Assembly (NCBI RefSeq): GCF_004331435.1
Contig: NZ_SJKA01000003.1
Span: 558,001-622,000 of the forward strand
DNA: 64,000 nucleotides
Reading direction: 5' to 3'
Source of the DNA: Kribbella sindirgiensis
GTDB taxonomy: Bacteria > Actinomycetota > Actinomycetes > Propionibacteriales > Kribbellaceae
The notes beneath the pieces were generated by a model. It worked only from the letters and a program-made list of their open reading frames with translations, ran no database searches and was not told the DNA's origin. Below, piece by piece: positions 1 to 8,016 of the stretch (the first letter of the stretch is position 1; each line of letters begins with the position of its first letter). A program made the position numbers and the translations under genes.

Positions 1-350
1 GGCCGACTGCGACGCCGACCTCGACGCCGACCACCTCGAAGCCGACCACGGCCAAGCCGACGGTTCCGACCACGACCACCCAGAAGCCGGGTCTCACCAG
101 CCTGACGACGGCCGTCGGGGTCATCGTCGGCACGGTCGGCAGCACGCTGGCCGAGCTGCAGCAGGCCACGACGTACTGCCAGTCCGAGATGGCGAAGGTG
201 ACGATCACCAAGCCGACCCAGACCCAGCTGCAGAACTGCGTGACCGCCTACCAGACCGGTGGCGCCAAGGCGGTCGACCAGGTCATCCGCGGTCTGCTGT
301 CCGCCCTCGGACTGCTGGGCATCCTCGGTGGAGGCATCCTCGGGAACTGA
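1..350 (+). CDS. C-terminal part of a Thr/Pro-rich surface or secreted protein (5' truncated by window edge)
   Basis: An open frame enters from the left edge (first full codon at 3) and ends at TGA 348-350. It begins with about 25 residues of Thr/Pro/Lys repeats (TPTSTPTTSKPTT style), a typical extracellular linker. About 85 residues follow with two cysteines (TYCQSE and QNCVTA) that could form one disulfide. The end is a hydrophobic Gly/Leu-rich tail (LLSALGLLGILGGGILG) that could be a membrane anchor or cell-wall helix. The N-terminus, with any signal peptide or catalytic domain, is outside the window, so function cannot be assigned. A strong hairpin follows 50 nt after the stop. Confidence 0.6.
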   Translation, partial: PTATPTSTPTTSKPTTAKPTVPTTTTQKPGLTSLTTAVGVIVGTVGSTLAELQQATTYCQSEMAKVTITKPTQTQLQNCVTAYQTGGAKAVDQVIRGLLSALGLLGILGGGILGN

Positions 351-399
351 TCCCCCTAGACCGGCGCGCCTGCCCCCACCCCTCCCTAGGCGCGCCCCT

Positions 400-448
400 G
401 GCGACGCCACGGAGCACTCCCCCCCCCGCTTCGTGGCGTCGCCCTTTT
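400..448 (+). terminator. Rho-independent terminator
   Basis: A perfect 12-bp inverted repeat, GGCGACGCCACG at 400-411 and its complement at 432-443, with a 20-nt C-rich loop, is followed by cTTTT at 444-448. The T run is on the plus strand, so it ends the surface-protein gene. The convergent protease gene stops 6 nt beyond it. Confidence 0.85.
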
Positions 449-453
449 AACGT

Positions 454-3400
454 TCAGTTCGCCCAGGCGCGATGGATGGTCTGGGTGATGCTGTTGCCGA
501 TCAGGTCCGTCGCGGTCACCCGGATGCTCGGGTACGCACCGGCCGGGACCTGGGCGCGGAGCGTGCCGATCCCGCGGAGCGACAGCTTCTTCCAGGTCTT
601 CCCGTCGTACGAGATCTCCGCCGTGGTCCGGAAGATCCCGACGCCGCGCACGCCGGGCTGGTAGCGCGGGGTGAGCTCGAGCCAGCCGTTGGTGTGCTTG
701 TAGTCGACCTGAACGAGCGGCAGCACGGCCCGGCTCCTGGACGGCACCGAGAGGAAGTGCCAGGTGGTCGATGTCGACGTCGACGTCTTGGCCCAGCTGT
801 TCGGGCCACGTTGCTGGTCCAGCGTCAGGTCGTACCAAGCGGCGCGTTCCGGGACGGTGAACTGTGCGACCGACCAGTTCTTGCTGCCCAGTTCGACCCC
901 GTTGCTGCTCAGCTTCATGCTCGTCACGTCACCGCGGTCGGCCCAGCCGAACGTGGTCCGGTCGCCGCTCACGTACTGCGGAATCGCGATCCGCAACGCG
1001 TTCTCGAACCGCGCCGGCGGCCAGCCCTGCGCCTCGTCACTCGGCGCGTCCGACAACCCCGGTACGGCGGGACGCGTCAGCGACTCCCACCACCCGCGCG
1101 TGACCTGCTCGCCCGGCTGGTAGGACCGCGCGATCGTGGCCTCGAAACCGGTCTCGTTCCACTCCCCCGCTGACGTCTTCTCGTCCCAGGTGACGCCCTT
1201 CTGATCGGTGACGAGGTAGTCGGTCCGCTTCACCGCACCGGCGATCAACCGCGAGGACGACAGCCCGGTCGAGATGCCCGGCAGGTGCGCGATCCGCTGG
1301 TCGCGGTGTAGCCAGAACGCGTCGTTCTGCTGGAAGTCCGTCGTCACCACGGCCGGGCGCATCTTCGCGACGTCGTACGTCAGATCGCCCTTCACGACCG
1401 ACGGGCCGAGCGCGACGTCGTACCGGTAGGTGCTGTCGAGCAGGCCGTTCAGCTGCACGGACTGCGGGCCCTTCGCCAACTCGCCGAGCAACTGCTGGCC
1501 CTGGTCGGAGCGCAACAGGTAGAGCGGAACGCCCTGCTCGGTACCGGTCGACCAGAAGCCGGGGGCCTCGTTGTAGAGGAACACCACCTTGGCGCCGGCG
1601 TCCTTTGCGGCCTTCACCTGTGCGGTCGTCTTGCTGAAGCCGCCCCACCGGATCAGCACCGCGGCATCCTTGGCGCCGGTCAGCTCGGCCGCGGTGCCGT
1701 TGCCGCCGTTGTAGAGCGGGAGCTTCGCGTTCCCGACGTACACCGTCCGCTGCGATCCCTCGCGGAACGTGGACAGCCGGGCGCCGTTCACGTCGACGGT
1801 CAGCTTCGGCTGCGCGAGGTCCCAGCGCTGCACGACCTGGAAGGTGCCATTGGCAACTTTTCCGAAGTCCTGCACGTAGACGCCGTCGGCGACCGTCCCG
1901 TTGTACGCCCAGCCGGAGACGGCGTCCCGGTCGCCGACCTTGCGATGCCAGGCGATCCCGATGCTCTGCGCGTCGGCCGGTCGCGGCGTCTTGATCGTCA
2001 CCTTGTGCGCGGTCCGGGCGTCGAACGTGAACGTCCGGTCGCTGCCGATCCACTCGTCCGGATCGCCGAGCAGCGTGACCGAGTTCGCCCAGTTCGCCTC
2101 GTCGCCGCCGATCGCGTACGCCATCACGCTGTAGCGGCCGGTCGGTACGTCGAGTGTCCGGCTGCCGGTCTGGTCGAACGCGATCGCGCTGACGTCGCCG
2201 GTGTCCTGGTTCCACAGCTGCACGCCGCTCGCCCCGGCCTTGGTGGTGGCGGGCTGCCCGTCCCGGCCGATCGCCTTCACAGTCACCTGGTTCAGCCGCC
2301 CACCGGCCGCGAACCCGAGACCGGTCCGGTACGCCGTGGCGCCGGCGCGGGCCGTCAGCACCCCGGAGTACTTGGCGGACTGGGTCTTGGCCAGGTCGAG
2401 GGTGACGGTCGCGGACGCCGTACCACCGGCGGGGATGGTCAGCCGGGCTGGGCTCACCGTCAGCCCGGCCTCCACCCCCGCCGGAGACTGTGCTCCGACC
2501 GCCAGCGTGAGCGTCACGGAGCGGTTCGAGTTGTTGCGGTAGGCAACCTTGCGGGTGACCGGCGCGGGGGCGGTCGGGCCGGTCCACGAGAGGTCACCGA
2601 AGAACAGGTTGGCGGTGTCCGGGAGGATCTTCGGTTCCAGGGCGTTCGGGATGTCGATCCGGCCGAGGCCCTGCTGGTCGGTGCGGGCGCCGGCCGACGG
2701 GACAGCCGTCGAGGCCAGCGCGGCCTTCAGTTGCAGGCCGGTCCAGTCGGGGTGCCGCTGCGCGAGGATCGCGGCCGCACCGGCGACGTGCGGCGTCGCC
2801 ATCGACGTACCGCTCATCGCTGTGTAGTACTGGCCGAGGATGTGGCCCTGCTCGGTGCCGGCCGCCCGGGCGGCGGCGATCTCCACGCCGGGAGCGGTCA
2901 CCTCGGGCTTCAGGGCGCCGTCGCCGAGGCGCGGGCCGCGGCTGGAGAAGTTCGCCAGGCTGTTGTCCCGGTCGACCGCACCGACGGTCAGCGCCTCGGT
3001 CGCCGCACCGGGAGAACCGACGGTTTCCTCGGCGCCGGAGTTGCCGGCCGCGATCACGAACAGCGCACCGCTCGACTTCGACAGCCGGTCGACGGCCTCG
3101 CTCATCGGGTCGGTGCCGTCCGACGGCCAGCCACCGAGGCTCATGCTGACGACCTTCGCACCCTGCTGGACGGCCCACTCCATACCGGCGATCGCCTCGG
3201 AGTCGTAGCCGCCGCCGCTGTTGTCGAGCACCTTGCCGATCAGCAGCTCGGAACCCGGCGCCACACCCTTCCGTTTCCCGTCGGACGCCGTACCGAGACC
3301 GGCGACGATCGAGGCGGTGTGCGTGCCGTGGCCGTGCAGGTCCTGGACCGCCTGGTCGGGGACGAAGCTCTCCGACGCGACGACCTGCTTGGCGAGGTCG

Positions 3401-4092
3401 GGGTGGCCGGCGTCGTACCCGGTGTCGAGGACGGCGACCTTCACGCCGCGACCGTCGTACCCCTGCTTCCAGGCGGTCGGGGCGCCGATCTGCTTCGTGG
3501 ACTGGTCGAGCGTGGCGTGGGTACGGCCGTCGAGCCAGATCTTGGTCACCTGGCTGGACTTGAACGTGGTCGGGCCGCTGATGCCGTCCCAGAACGTCTT
3601 CGCGTCCGCCTTCTGCACGCTCACCGCGGTGCTTCCGACGCTGGGAAGGGTACGGCGGACGGTTGCAGCCGTACTGCGCAGCGTCGTCGAGCCTGTGATG
3701 AGGAGCGGCAGCTGGGTACTGCTCGCGTCGTCGTACCCCTGCGCCGCCAGCTCGGTCAGGTTGAAGAGGCGCTTGTCGAGGCGGCCCGCCGACAGCAGCG
3801 GGTAGGCGTCGGCCGGGACCAGCGTGAGGTCTCCGTCGAAGGTGCCGAAGTAGTACGGCTCGTCGTCGAGCAGGCGGGCCGAGGTTTGGCCGTTGGAGCT
3901 CGTGGTCAGCTCGGCGACGTCGCCGGTGACCAGTGTGATCCGCTTGCTGCTTGCCCCGGGCGTCGGGTTGGTTGCCGTGGGGACGGCCGGCATGTCGGGC
4001 GGGCCGGCATTCGCCGTGGTGGTCGTCAGCAGCAGGGAACCGGCGACCACCGCGGCGAGCAGGCCGGCCGCGGACCGGGACATTCGAGACAT
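454..4092 (-). CDS. Secreted S8 family serine peptidase (subtilase), 1212 aa
   Basis: Large extracellular subtilisin-like protease. The start is placed at ATG 4092 (MSRMSRSAAG) because GGAGG lies about 11 nt upstream and the signal peptide (SAAGLLAAVVAGSLLL, cleavage after TANA) then sits at the extreme N-terminus; an upstream in-frame start would add 11 residues with no ribosome site. The catalytic triad is intact: Asp about residue 223 (VAVLDTGYD), His about 254 (HGHGTHTAS) and Ser about 429 (GTSMATPHVAG). Residues about 30-200 look like a propeptide-type region. After the 300-residue catalytic domain come about 750 residues of beta-rich extension, including a PA-like stretch (AAVLIRWGGFSKTTAQVKAA). 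Such long subtilases are common in secretomes of soil actinomycetes. It is transcribed alone. Confidence 0.92.
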   Translation of the reverse strand: MSRMSRSAAGLLAAVVAGSLLLTTTTANAGPPDMPAVPTATNPTPGASSKRITLVTGDVAELTTSSNGQTSARLLDDEPYYFGTFDGDLTLVPADAYPLLSAGRLDKRLFNLTELAAQGYDDASSTQLPLLITGSTTLRSTAATVRRTLPSVGSTAVSVQKADAKTFWDGISGPTTFKSSQVTKIWLDGRTHATLDQSTKQIGAPTAWKQGYDGRGVKVAVLDTGYDAGHPDLAKQVVASESFVPDQAVQDLHGHGTHTASIVAGLGTASDGKRKGVAPGSELLIGKVLDNSGGGYDSEAIAGMEWAVQQGAKVVSMSLGGWPSDGTDPMSEAVDRLSKSSGALFVIAAGNSGAEETVGSPGAATEALTVGAVDRDNSLANFSSRGPRLGDGALKPEVTAPGVEIAAARAAGTEQGHILGQYYTAMSGTSMATPHVAGAAAILAQRHPDWTGLQLKAALASTAVPSAGARTDQQGLGRIDIPNALEPKILPDTANLFFGDLSWTGPTAPAPVTRKVAYRNNSNRSVTLTLAVGAQSPAGVEAGLTVSPARLTIPAGGTASATVTLDLAKTQSAKYSGVLTARAGATAYRTGLGFAAGGRLNQVTVKAIGRDGQPATTKAGASGVQLWNQDTGDVSAIAFDQTGSRTLDVPTGRYSVMAYAIGGDEANWANSVTLLGDPDEWIGSDRTFTFDARTAHKVTIKTPRPADAQSIGIAWHRKVGDRDAVSGWAYNGTVADGVYVQDFGKVANGTFQVVQRWDLAQPKLTVDVNGARLSTFREGSQRTVYVGNAKLPLYNGGNGTAAELTGAKDAAVLIRWGGFSKTTAQVKAAKDAGAKVVFLYNEAPGFWSTGTEQGVPLYLLRSDQGQQLLGELAKGPQSVQLNGLLDSTYRYDVALGPSVVKGDLTYDVAKMRPAVVTTDFQQNDAFWLHRDQRIAHLPGISTGLSSSRLIAGAVKRTDYLVTDQKGVTWDEKTSAGEWNETGFEATIARSYQPGEQVTRGWWESLTRPAVPGLSDAPSDEAQGWPPARFENALRIAIPQYVSGDRTTFGWADRGDVTSMKLSSNGVELGSKNWSVAQFTVPERAAWYDLTLDQQRGPNSWAKTSTSTSTTWHFLSVPSRSRAVLPLVQVDYKHTNGWLELTPRYQPGVRGVGIFRTTAEISYDGKTWKKLSLRGIGTLRAQVPAGAYPSIRVTATDLIGNSITQTIHRAWAN

Positions 4093-4216
4093 CACAGGGG
4101 GAAACCTCCCGACGCCCCGACCCACGCGAGGCCGTCAGAAGGACCCTCGCAGTTGCCGTCAGCCCCGGTCTACCGATCCCCCTGACCTACATCCGCCATG
4201 ACCGATACCGGCCACC

Positions 4217-4269
4217 TTGAGCACCCACCAACCAAACACCGCGCCGAAAAACGGTTGGTGGGTGCTCAA
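4217..4269 (-). terminator. 17-bp perfect inverted repeat, likely terminator of the F420-dependent oxidoreductase gene
   Basis: Arms at 4217-4233 (TTGAGCACCCACCAACC) and 4253-4269 are perfectly complementary around a 19-nt loop. The hairpin starts 2 nt after the stop codon of the minus-strand oxidoreductase at 4272. No T tract follows, as is common for actinobacterial terminators. The rest of 4126-4271 holds the upstream region of the protease and nothing else recognisable. Confidence 0.7.
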
Positions 4270-4271
4270 AG

Positions 4272-5234
4272 TCAGGCGAAACGCTTCGCGACGTTCTCGA
4301 CCCGCTCGAGGAGGTCGAGGTCGTAGGCGACGCCGGGGACGTAGAAGATCACGTAGTTCGCGCCGGCTTCCAGGACCGCCTCGACCTTGTCGGCGATCTC
4401 GTCCTCGGTGGCGATGAAGTTGTCCCGGTCGAACTTGTCCCGGTTCATCGGGCCGAGCGCCTTCTCGGTCGCCTTCTGCGGGTCGTCGCCCTTGTCGATC
4501 GGGAACACGTTGAAGTTCGTCGACTTGATGATGTCGTCGTAGTTGCGGCCGAGCTTCTCGCAGTGGCCGCGGAGGATGTCGGCCTTCTCCTTGAACAGCT
4601 GCGGGTTGCCGCCGCCGATGTTCGCGGCGTCCGCGTACTGCGCGACCAGCTTCAGCGTGACCTTCGGGCCGCCGCCGCCGATCCAGAAGCTCGGGTGCGG
4701 CTTCCGGACGCCCTTCGGTTCGTTGATCGGGGCATCGATCGAGTAGTACTGGCCGTTGTAGACCGGCTTGTCCTCGGTCCACATCTTGTAGATGATCTCG
4801 GTCGCCTCGCGGAACGCCGCCATCCGCTGCGGGATGTCGGTCCACTCGTAGCCGTACGCCTTCCACTCGTGCTCGTACCAGCCCGCGCCGATCCCGGCGT
4901 ACAGGCGGCCGTGGCTGGCGACGTCGACGGTGGACGCGATCTTCGCGTACAGCGACGGGTTGCGGTACCCGTTGCAGCCGACCATCTGGCCGATGTTGAC
5001 CCGCTTGGTGTCGCGGGCCAGCGCCGCCGTCGCGCTCCAGCACTCGAAGGTGGTGTTGTCACTCGGCTCCGGCACCGTGTGGAAGTGGTCGAACAGCCAG
5101 ATCGAGTCCCACGACTGCTCGTCGGCCCGCTTGGCGACGTCGGTCATCGCCTCCCACTGCTCGATCGGATCGGCGATGCCGGCCAGGTCCATCTTCCAGC
5201 CCTGCGGTACGAAGACCCCGAAACGTGTAGTCAT
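4272..5234 (-). CDS. LLM-class F420-dependent oxidoreductase
   Basis: A 320-residue luciferase-like monooxygenase (TIM barrel) using reduced cofactor F420 or flavin. The N-terminus MTTRFGVFVPQGWKMDLAG and the internal motif HFHTVPEPSDNTTFECW, then TKRVNIGQMVGCNGYRNP and GIGAGWYEHEW, are typical of the F420 subgroup. The start is ATG 5234, preceded by GGAAAGGA at a suitable distance. The ribosome site and start codon are embedded in a perfect 12-bp hairpin (see 5233-5263). Substrate unknown. It stands alone between two secreted-protease genes on the same strand, with a terminator-like hairpin immediately downstream. Confidence 0.9.
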   Translation of the reverse strand: MTTRFGVFVPQGWKMDLAGIADPIEQWEAMTDVAKRADEQSWDSIWLFDHFHTVPEPSDNTTFECWSATAALARDTKRVNIGQMVGCNGYRNPSLYAKIASTVDVASHGRLYAGIGAGWYEHEWKAYGYEWTDIPQRMAAFREATEIIYKMWTEDKPVYNGQYYSIDAPINEPKGVRKPHPSFWIGGGGPKVTLKLVAQYADAANIGGGNPQLFKEKADILRGHCEKLGRNYDDIIKSTNFNVFPIDKGDDPQKATEKALGPMNRDKFDRDNFIATEDEIADKVEAVLEAGANYVIFYVPGVAYDLDLLERVENVAKRFA

Positions 5235-5263
5235 GCTGCCATCCTTTCCGGGGATGGCAGCAT
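5233..5263 (-). promoter_or_regulatory. Hairpin overlapping the ribosome binding site and start codon of the F420-dependent oxidoreductase
   Basis: ATGCTGCCATCC at 5233-5244 and GGATGGCAGCAT at 5252-5263 form a perfect 12-bp inverted repeat with a 7-nt loop. In the minus-strand mRNA the loop and 3' arm carry the ribosome site and the 3' arm ends in the AUG start codon. The structure would hide the initiation region, or the DNA palindrome could be a repressor site. Confidence 0.6.
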
Positions 5264-5272
5264 CGGTCCATG

Positions 5273-5289
5273 AATTCCAGTACTGAATT
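5273..5289 (-). promoter_or_regulatory. Candidate operator upstream of the F420-dependent oxidoreductase
   Basis: AATTCCAGT|ACTGAATT is a near-perfect palindrome with a one-base bulge, AT-rich in an otherwise GC-rich region, 39-55 nt upstream of the start codon. Its place in the 87-nt gap between the two minus-strand genes suggests a promoter or operator; the binding protein is unknown. Confidence 0.4.
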
Positions 5290-5321
5290 TGCACTCAATC
5301 GGACCACTACAGCTTCTTAAT

Positions 5322-7136
5322 TCAGCGGGCGTTCAGCACTCCCGCTCCGCTGCCGGGTTCGCTGCGATCGACGGCTCGCGCGGACAGCAGGGCGTTCAGC
5401 GCGATCGGCGCCAGGCGGCCGCCGAACTGCTGCCTGGTCAGCGCCGCGACACCCGCCGCGGTCGGCGCCGAGGCCGACGTACCGAAGAAGCGGCAGCTGC
5501 CCTGCACCGCGGTCGGGCAGGTTCCCGAACCGAAGCCGCCCGCACCGCTGACCGACTCGCCGTCGGCCGCGAGCCAGTTCGGCGCCGGGAAGTTCAGTGC
5601 ACCCGCACCCGGGATCCCGCGGCACGGACCGGGCTTGCCGCCGGGGCAGCGGGTCGTGCTGACGAGCTGCACCGGACCCGCGCCGCTGTACGCCTCGACC
5701 GGAGTGGTCGCCGGATCGGTCGACACACTCGCGTTCACGGCACCCGCGCTGGTCGCGAAGAACGTGTAGTTCGCGTCCGGGTTCAGCGATCCGGCGCGCT
5801 CGGTCGGGTCGAGGGTCTGGACGCCCGCCGACAGCGCCCGCCAGCGCAGGTCGAGGATCGGCGACTTGACGGCCGTCGAGGTGCCCTGGACGTCGACGAC
5901 GAGCTTGGCGCGCTGCGCGACCCCGGTCGTGTTCTCGTAGATGAACTGCTCGATGGTGTCGCCGACACCGTTCGCCTGAACGGCGTTGCTGGCCGCGAGG
6001 CACGTCGTACCGGACTCGTCCATCAGGTACAGGTTGAGGTCGGTGAAACCGCCCTGGCCTGCGGTCGGGTAGACCGCGCGCGGCTCGCTCCACTGCAGGG
6101 TCGGCATGACCGTCGCACCGGGCAGCAGGTTCAGGTCGTACGTCGTGTCCGCGCCGCGGAGCTTCACCACGTTGTCGGGAGTGTTCGGGCAGCCGTTGAA
6201 CGGGCCCACGACACCGTCCGGACCCGCGCCGGTCCCGGTGGCGGTCACGCGGGGCGCGTGCCGGTTGCCGAGGTTGCCGGCCGAGGAGCTGACCCAGATG
6301 CCGTGCTTGGCGAGACTCTCGGCGGTCGCGGCGCCGATGCCCTGCTGGAAGGCCGGCTCGTCGTCGAAGGCGATGTCCTCGGCGATCATCGTGACGCCGG
6401 CCGCGGCGAGGGTGTGGAAGGCCTCGACGTACTGCGCGGTGGTGTCCTGCGTGCTGGCGTACGCGAGCTTCGCGCCGGGCGCGAGGTCGTGGATGATCTC
6501 CAGCATCGCGGTGCCTTCGTCGTCCTCGTACGACGCCGCTTGCTGCAGCACCTGGACGTCCGACGGGAGCTCGCCGGCGGCGATCGCGTCGGCGATGTGG
6601 TCCACGTCGCCCGAGATGGCGCCGATCTTCTGACCGCGGCCGGTGAGACCGCGCGCCTGGGCCTTGTCGGCCTGGTGCAACTGGACGCCCTCGGCCGTGA
6701 TGGGGCCGACGTCGACGGCCGGACGGATCGCCGGGCGCAGAGCGGTCACCCAGCTGAGCGCGGCGACCGCGTCGAGCTTGTCGGCCGGGATCTGGGCGGC
6801 GACCAGACCGGTACTCGGCAGGTCGACGCCAGGGACCTTCGTGAAGTCCGCGGAGTTCTTCTGCACCGAGACGCCGAGGGCGGTGAGGTCGGCCTGCTGC
6901 TGCGCGGTGACCGGCGCGGCGGCGTACACCTGGACGCCGAGGCGGTTGCCTTCGACACCGAGTGAGCGGGCCTGCACGCCCGACTGTTTCTTCGCCGCAT
7001 CCCGCAGCATGGACGGGATCTTGCTGGGCGCAGCCGCTGGGTCCGGTGGTGCCGCCGCGGTCGCCGGTGAGACCACGGCAACCACGGCCATCGGAACGAT
7101 CAGCATGACGCTGCCCAGCACATGGCGAAGCTTCAT
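5322..7136 (-). CDS. Secreted subtilase-fold protease with a sedolisin-like active site
   Basis: 604 residues with a signal peptide (MKLRHVLGSVMLIVPMAVVAVV, cleavage after PATAAA) and a GAGAGGA ribosome site. The S8/S53 fold is visible, but the S8 triad is altered. The usual DTG region reads IGAISGDVDH. The usual HGTH region reads DEGTAMLEIIHDLAPGA, putting Glu where S8 has His. The serine motif is FFGTSASAPTAAGVAAL, with GTSxSxP rather than GTSMATP. Glu plus Ser as catalytic residues is the hallmark of S53 sedolisins, and bacterial proteins with this DEGxAM...APGA pattern are grouped as S53-like. An insert at about residues 330-500 separates the core from the serine motif. It is probably an extracellular endopeptidase, possibly acid-active. 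Confidence 0.82.
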   Translation of the reverse strand: MKLRHVLGSVMLIVPMAVVAVVSPATAAAPPDPAAAPSKIPSMLRDAAKKQSGVQARSLGVEGNRLGVQVYAAAPVTAQQQADLTALGVSVQKNSADFTKVPGVDLPSTGLVAAQIPADKLDAVAALSWVTALRPAIRPAVDVGPITAEGVQLHQADKAQARGLTGRGQKIGAISGDVDHIADAIAAGELPSDVQVLQQAASYEDDEGTAMLEIIHDLAPGAKLAYASTQDTTAQYVEAFHTLAAAGVTMIAEDIAFDDEPAFQQGIGAATAESLAKHGIWVSSSAGNLGNRHAPRVTATGTGAGPDGVVGPFNGCPNTPDNVVKLRGADTTYDLNLLPGATVMPTLQWSEPRAVYPTAGQGGFTDLNLYLMDESGTTCLAASNAVQANGVGDTIEQFIYENTTGVAQRAKLVVDVQGTSTAVKSPILDLRWRALSAGVQTLDPTERAGSLNPDANYTFFATSAGAVNASVSTDPATTPVEAYSGAGPVQLVSTTRCPGGKPGPCRGIPGAGALNFPAPNWLAADGESVSGAGGFGSGTCPTAVQGSCRFFGTSASAPTAAGVAALTRQQFGGRLAPIALNALLSARAVDRSEPGSGAGVLNAR

Positions 7137-7218
7137 TTGGTGTCCTCTCCCCCTACAGCGCGGTCGCGACCACAGTCATCTACCCACCAACCGACTGTCC
7201 AGTCCTTGCGTCGTAACG

Positions 7219-7926
7219 ATGCGAAGGAGGTTCATCATCGAGACCACGAAGTTCGATCACTTGTTCACCACCGCGACGCCGCGGATCGCGGCCGGCACGC
7301 ACCAGCGCGACGAACTCCCCCGCGAAGGCGGTCGCTGGCCGGTCAGCGTCGTACTGCGCCCCGCGTTGGACAGCCGGGTCGCCCACACGCTGGACGCCGT
7401 CACTCAGGAGGCGGCGGACCTCGCGGGCCCAGGGCACTGGCAGACTGGGCAGCTCGGCTCCGCTCACCTGACCGTCCGCGCTCTGGAGCCCCGACGGGAG
7501 CAACTCGCCGCGGACGATCCGGTCGTCGCCCGGTACCACTCGGCACTGCACCGCGCGGCCGGGCGGATCCAGTGGCCGATCGGCTTCGAGGTCACAGGCC
7601 TCACCCTCACCGCGGGCACGGTCATGGCCTGTGCCGAGCCGGTCGACGCGGCCGCTGACACCTTCAGCGACCACGTCACCCACGAGCTCGGGCCGGACGC
7701 CTGGTACGAGACCGAACGCCGGGACATCTGGTACCTCAACCTGCTGCACTTCACAGGCGACATCGCGGCCCCGGACGTCCTGATCGAGTGGGTCGGCGAC
7801 CGCCGAGCGACCCCGCTCGGCTTGGTGCAGGTCGACGCTCCGGAACTCGTCCGGTCCGAGTACCGCCCGGGTCCGCGTCCGCACATGGGCCCGATCGTCC
7901 TCGGCGACACCGTGAGAGCGCTCTAG
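7219..7926 (+). CDS. 2H-phosphoesterase-like (2'-5' RNA ligase superfamily) protein
   Basis: About 235 residues with two H-x-T motifs at the expected spacing, SAHLTVRAL near residue 88 and LLHFTGDIA near residue 177, the signature of LigT/2H phosphoesterases that act on cyclic nucleotide or 2'-5' phosphodiester bonds. The start is uncertain. ATG 7219 (MRRRFIIETT) has no upstream ribosome site, whereas a perfect AAGGAGG at 7224-7230 lies 6 nt before an ATC codon at 7237, which would give IETTKFDHLF. No partner genes nearby. Weak similarity beyond the HxT motifs means the enzyme class is inferred. Confidence 0.65.
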   Translation: MRRRFIIETTKFDHLFTTATPRIAAGTHQRDELPREGGRWPVSVVLRPALDSRVAHTLDAVTQEAADLAGPGHWQTGQLGSAHLTVRALEPRREQLAADDPVVARYHSALHRAAGRIQWPIGFEVTGLTLTAGTVMACAEPVDAAADTFSDHVTHELGPDAWYETERRDIWYLNLLHFTGDIAAPDVLIEWVGDRRATPLGLVQVDAPELVRSEYRPGPRPHMGPIVLGDTVRAL

Positions 7927-8016
7927 TTCCGGAACCGGTGAGCTCTTGACCCGGGTTCGGGGAGGCCTGAGAGTCGGGCCCGAGAGTCCCCTGTGTGTGC
8001 CCTGTGAGGAGTCGCC

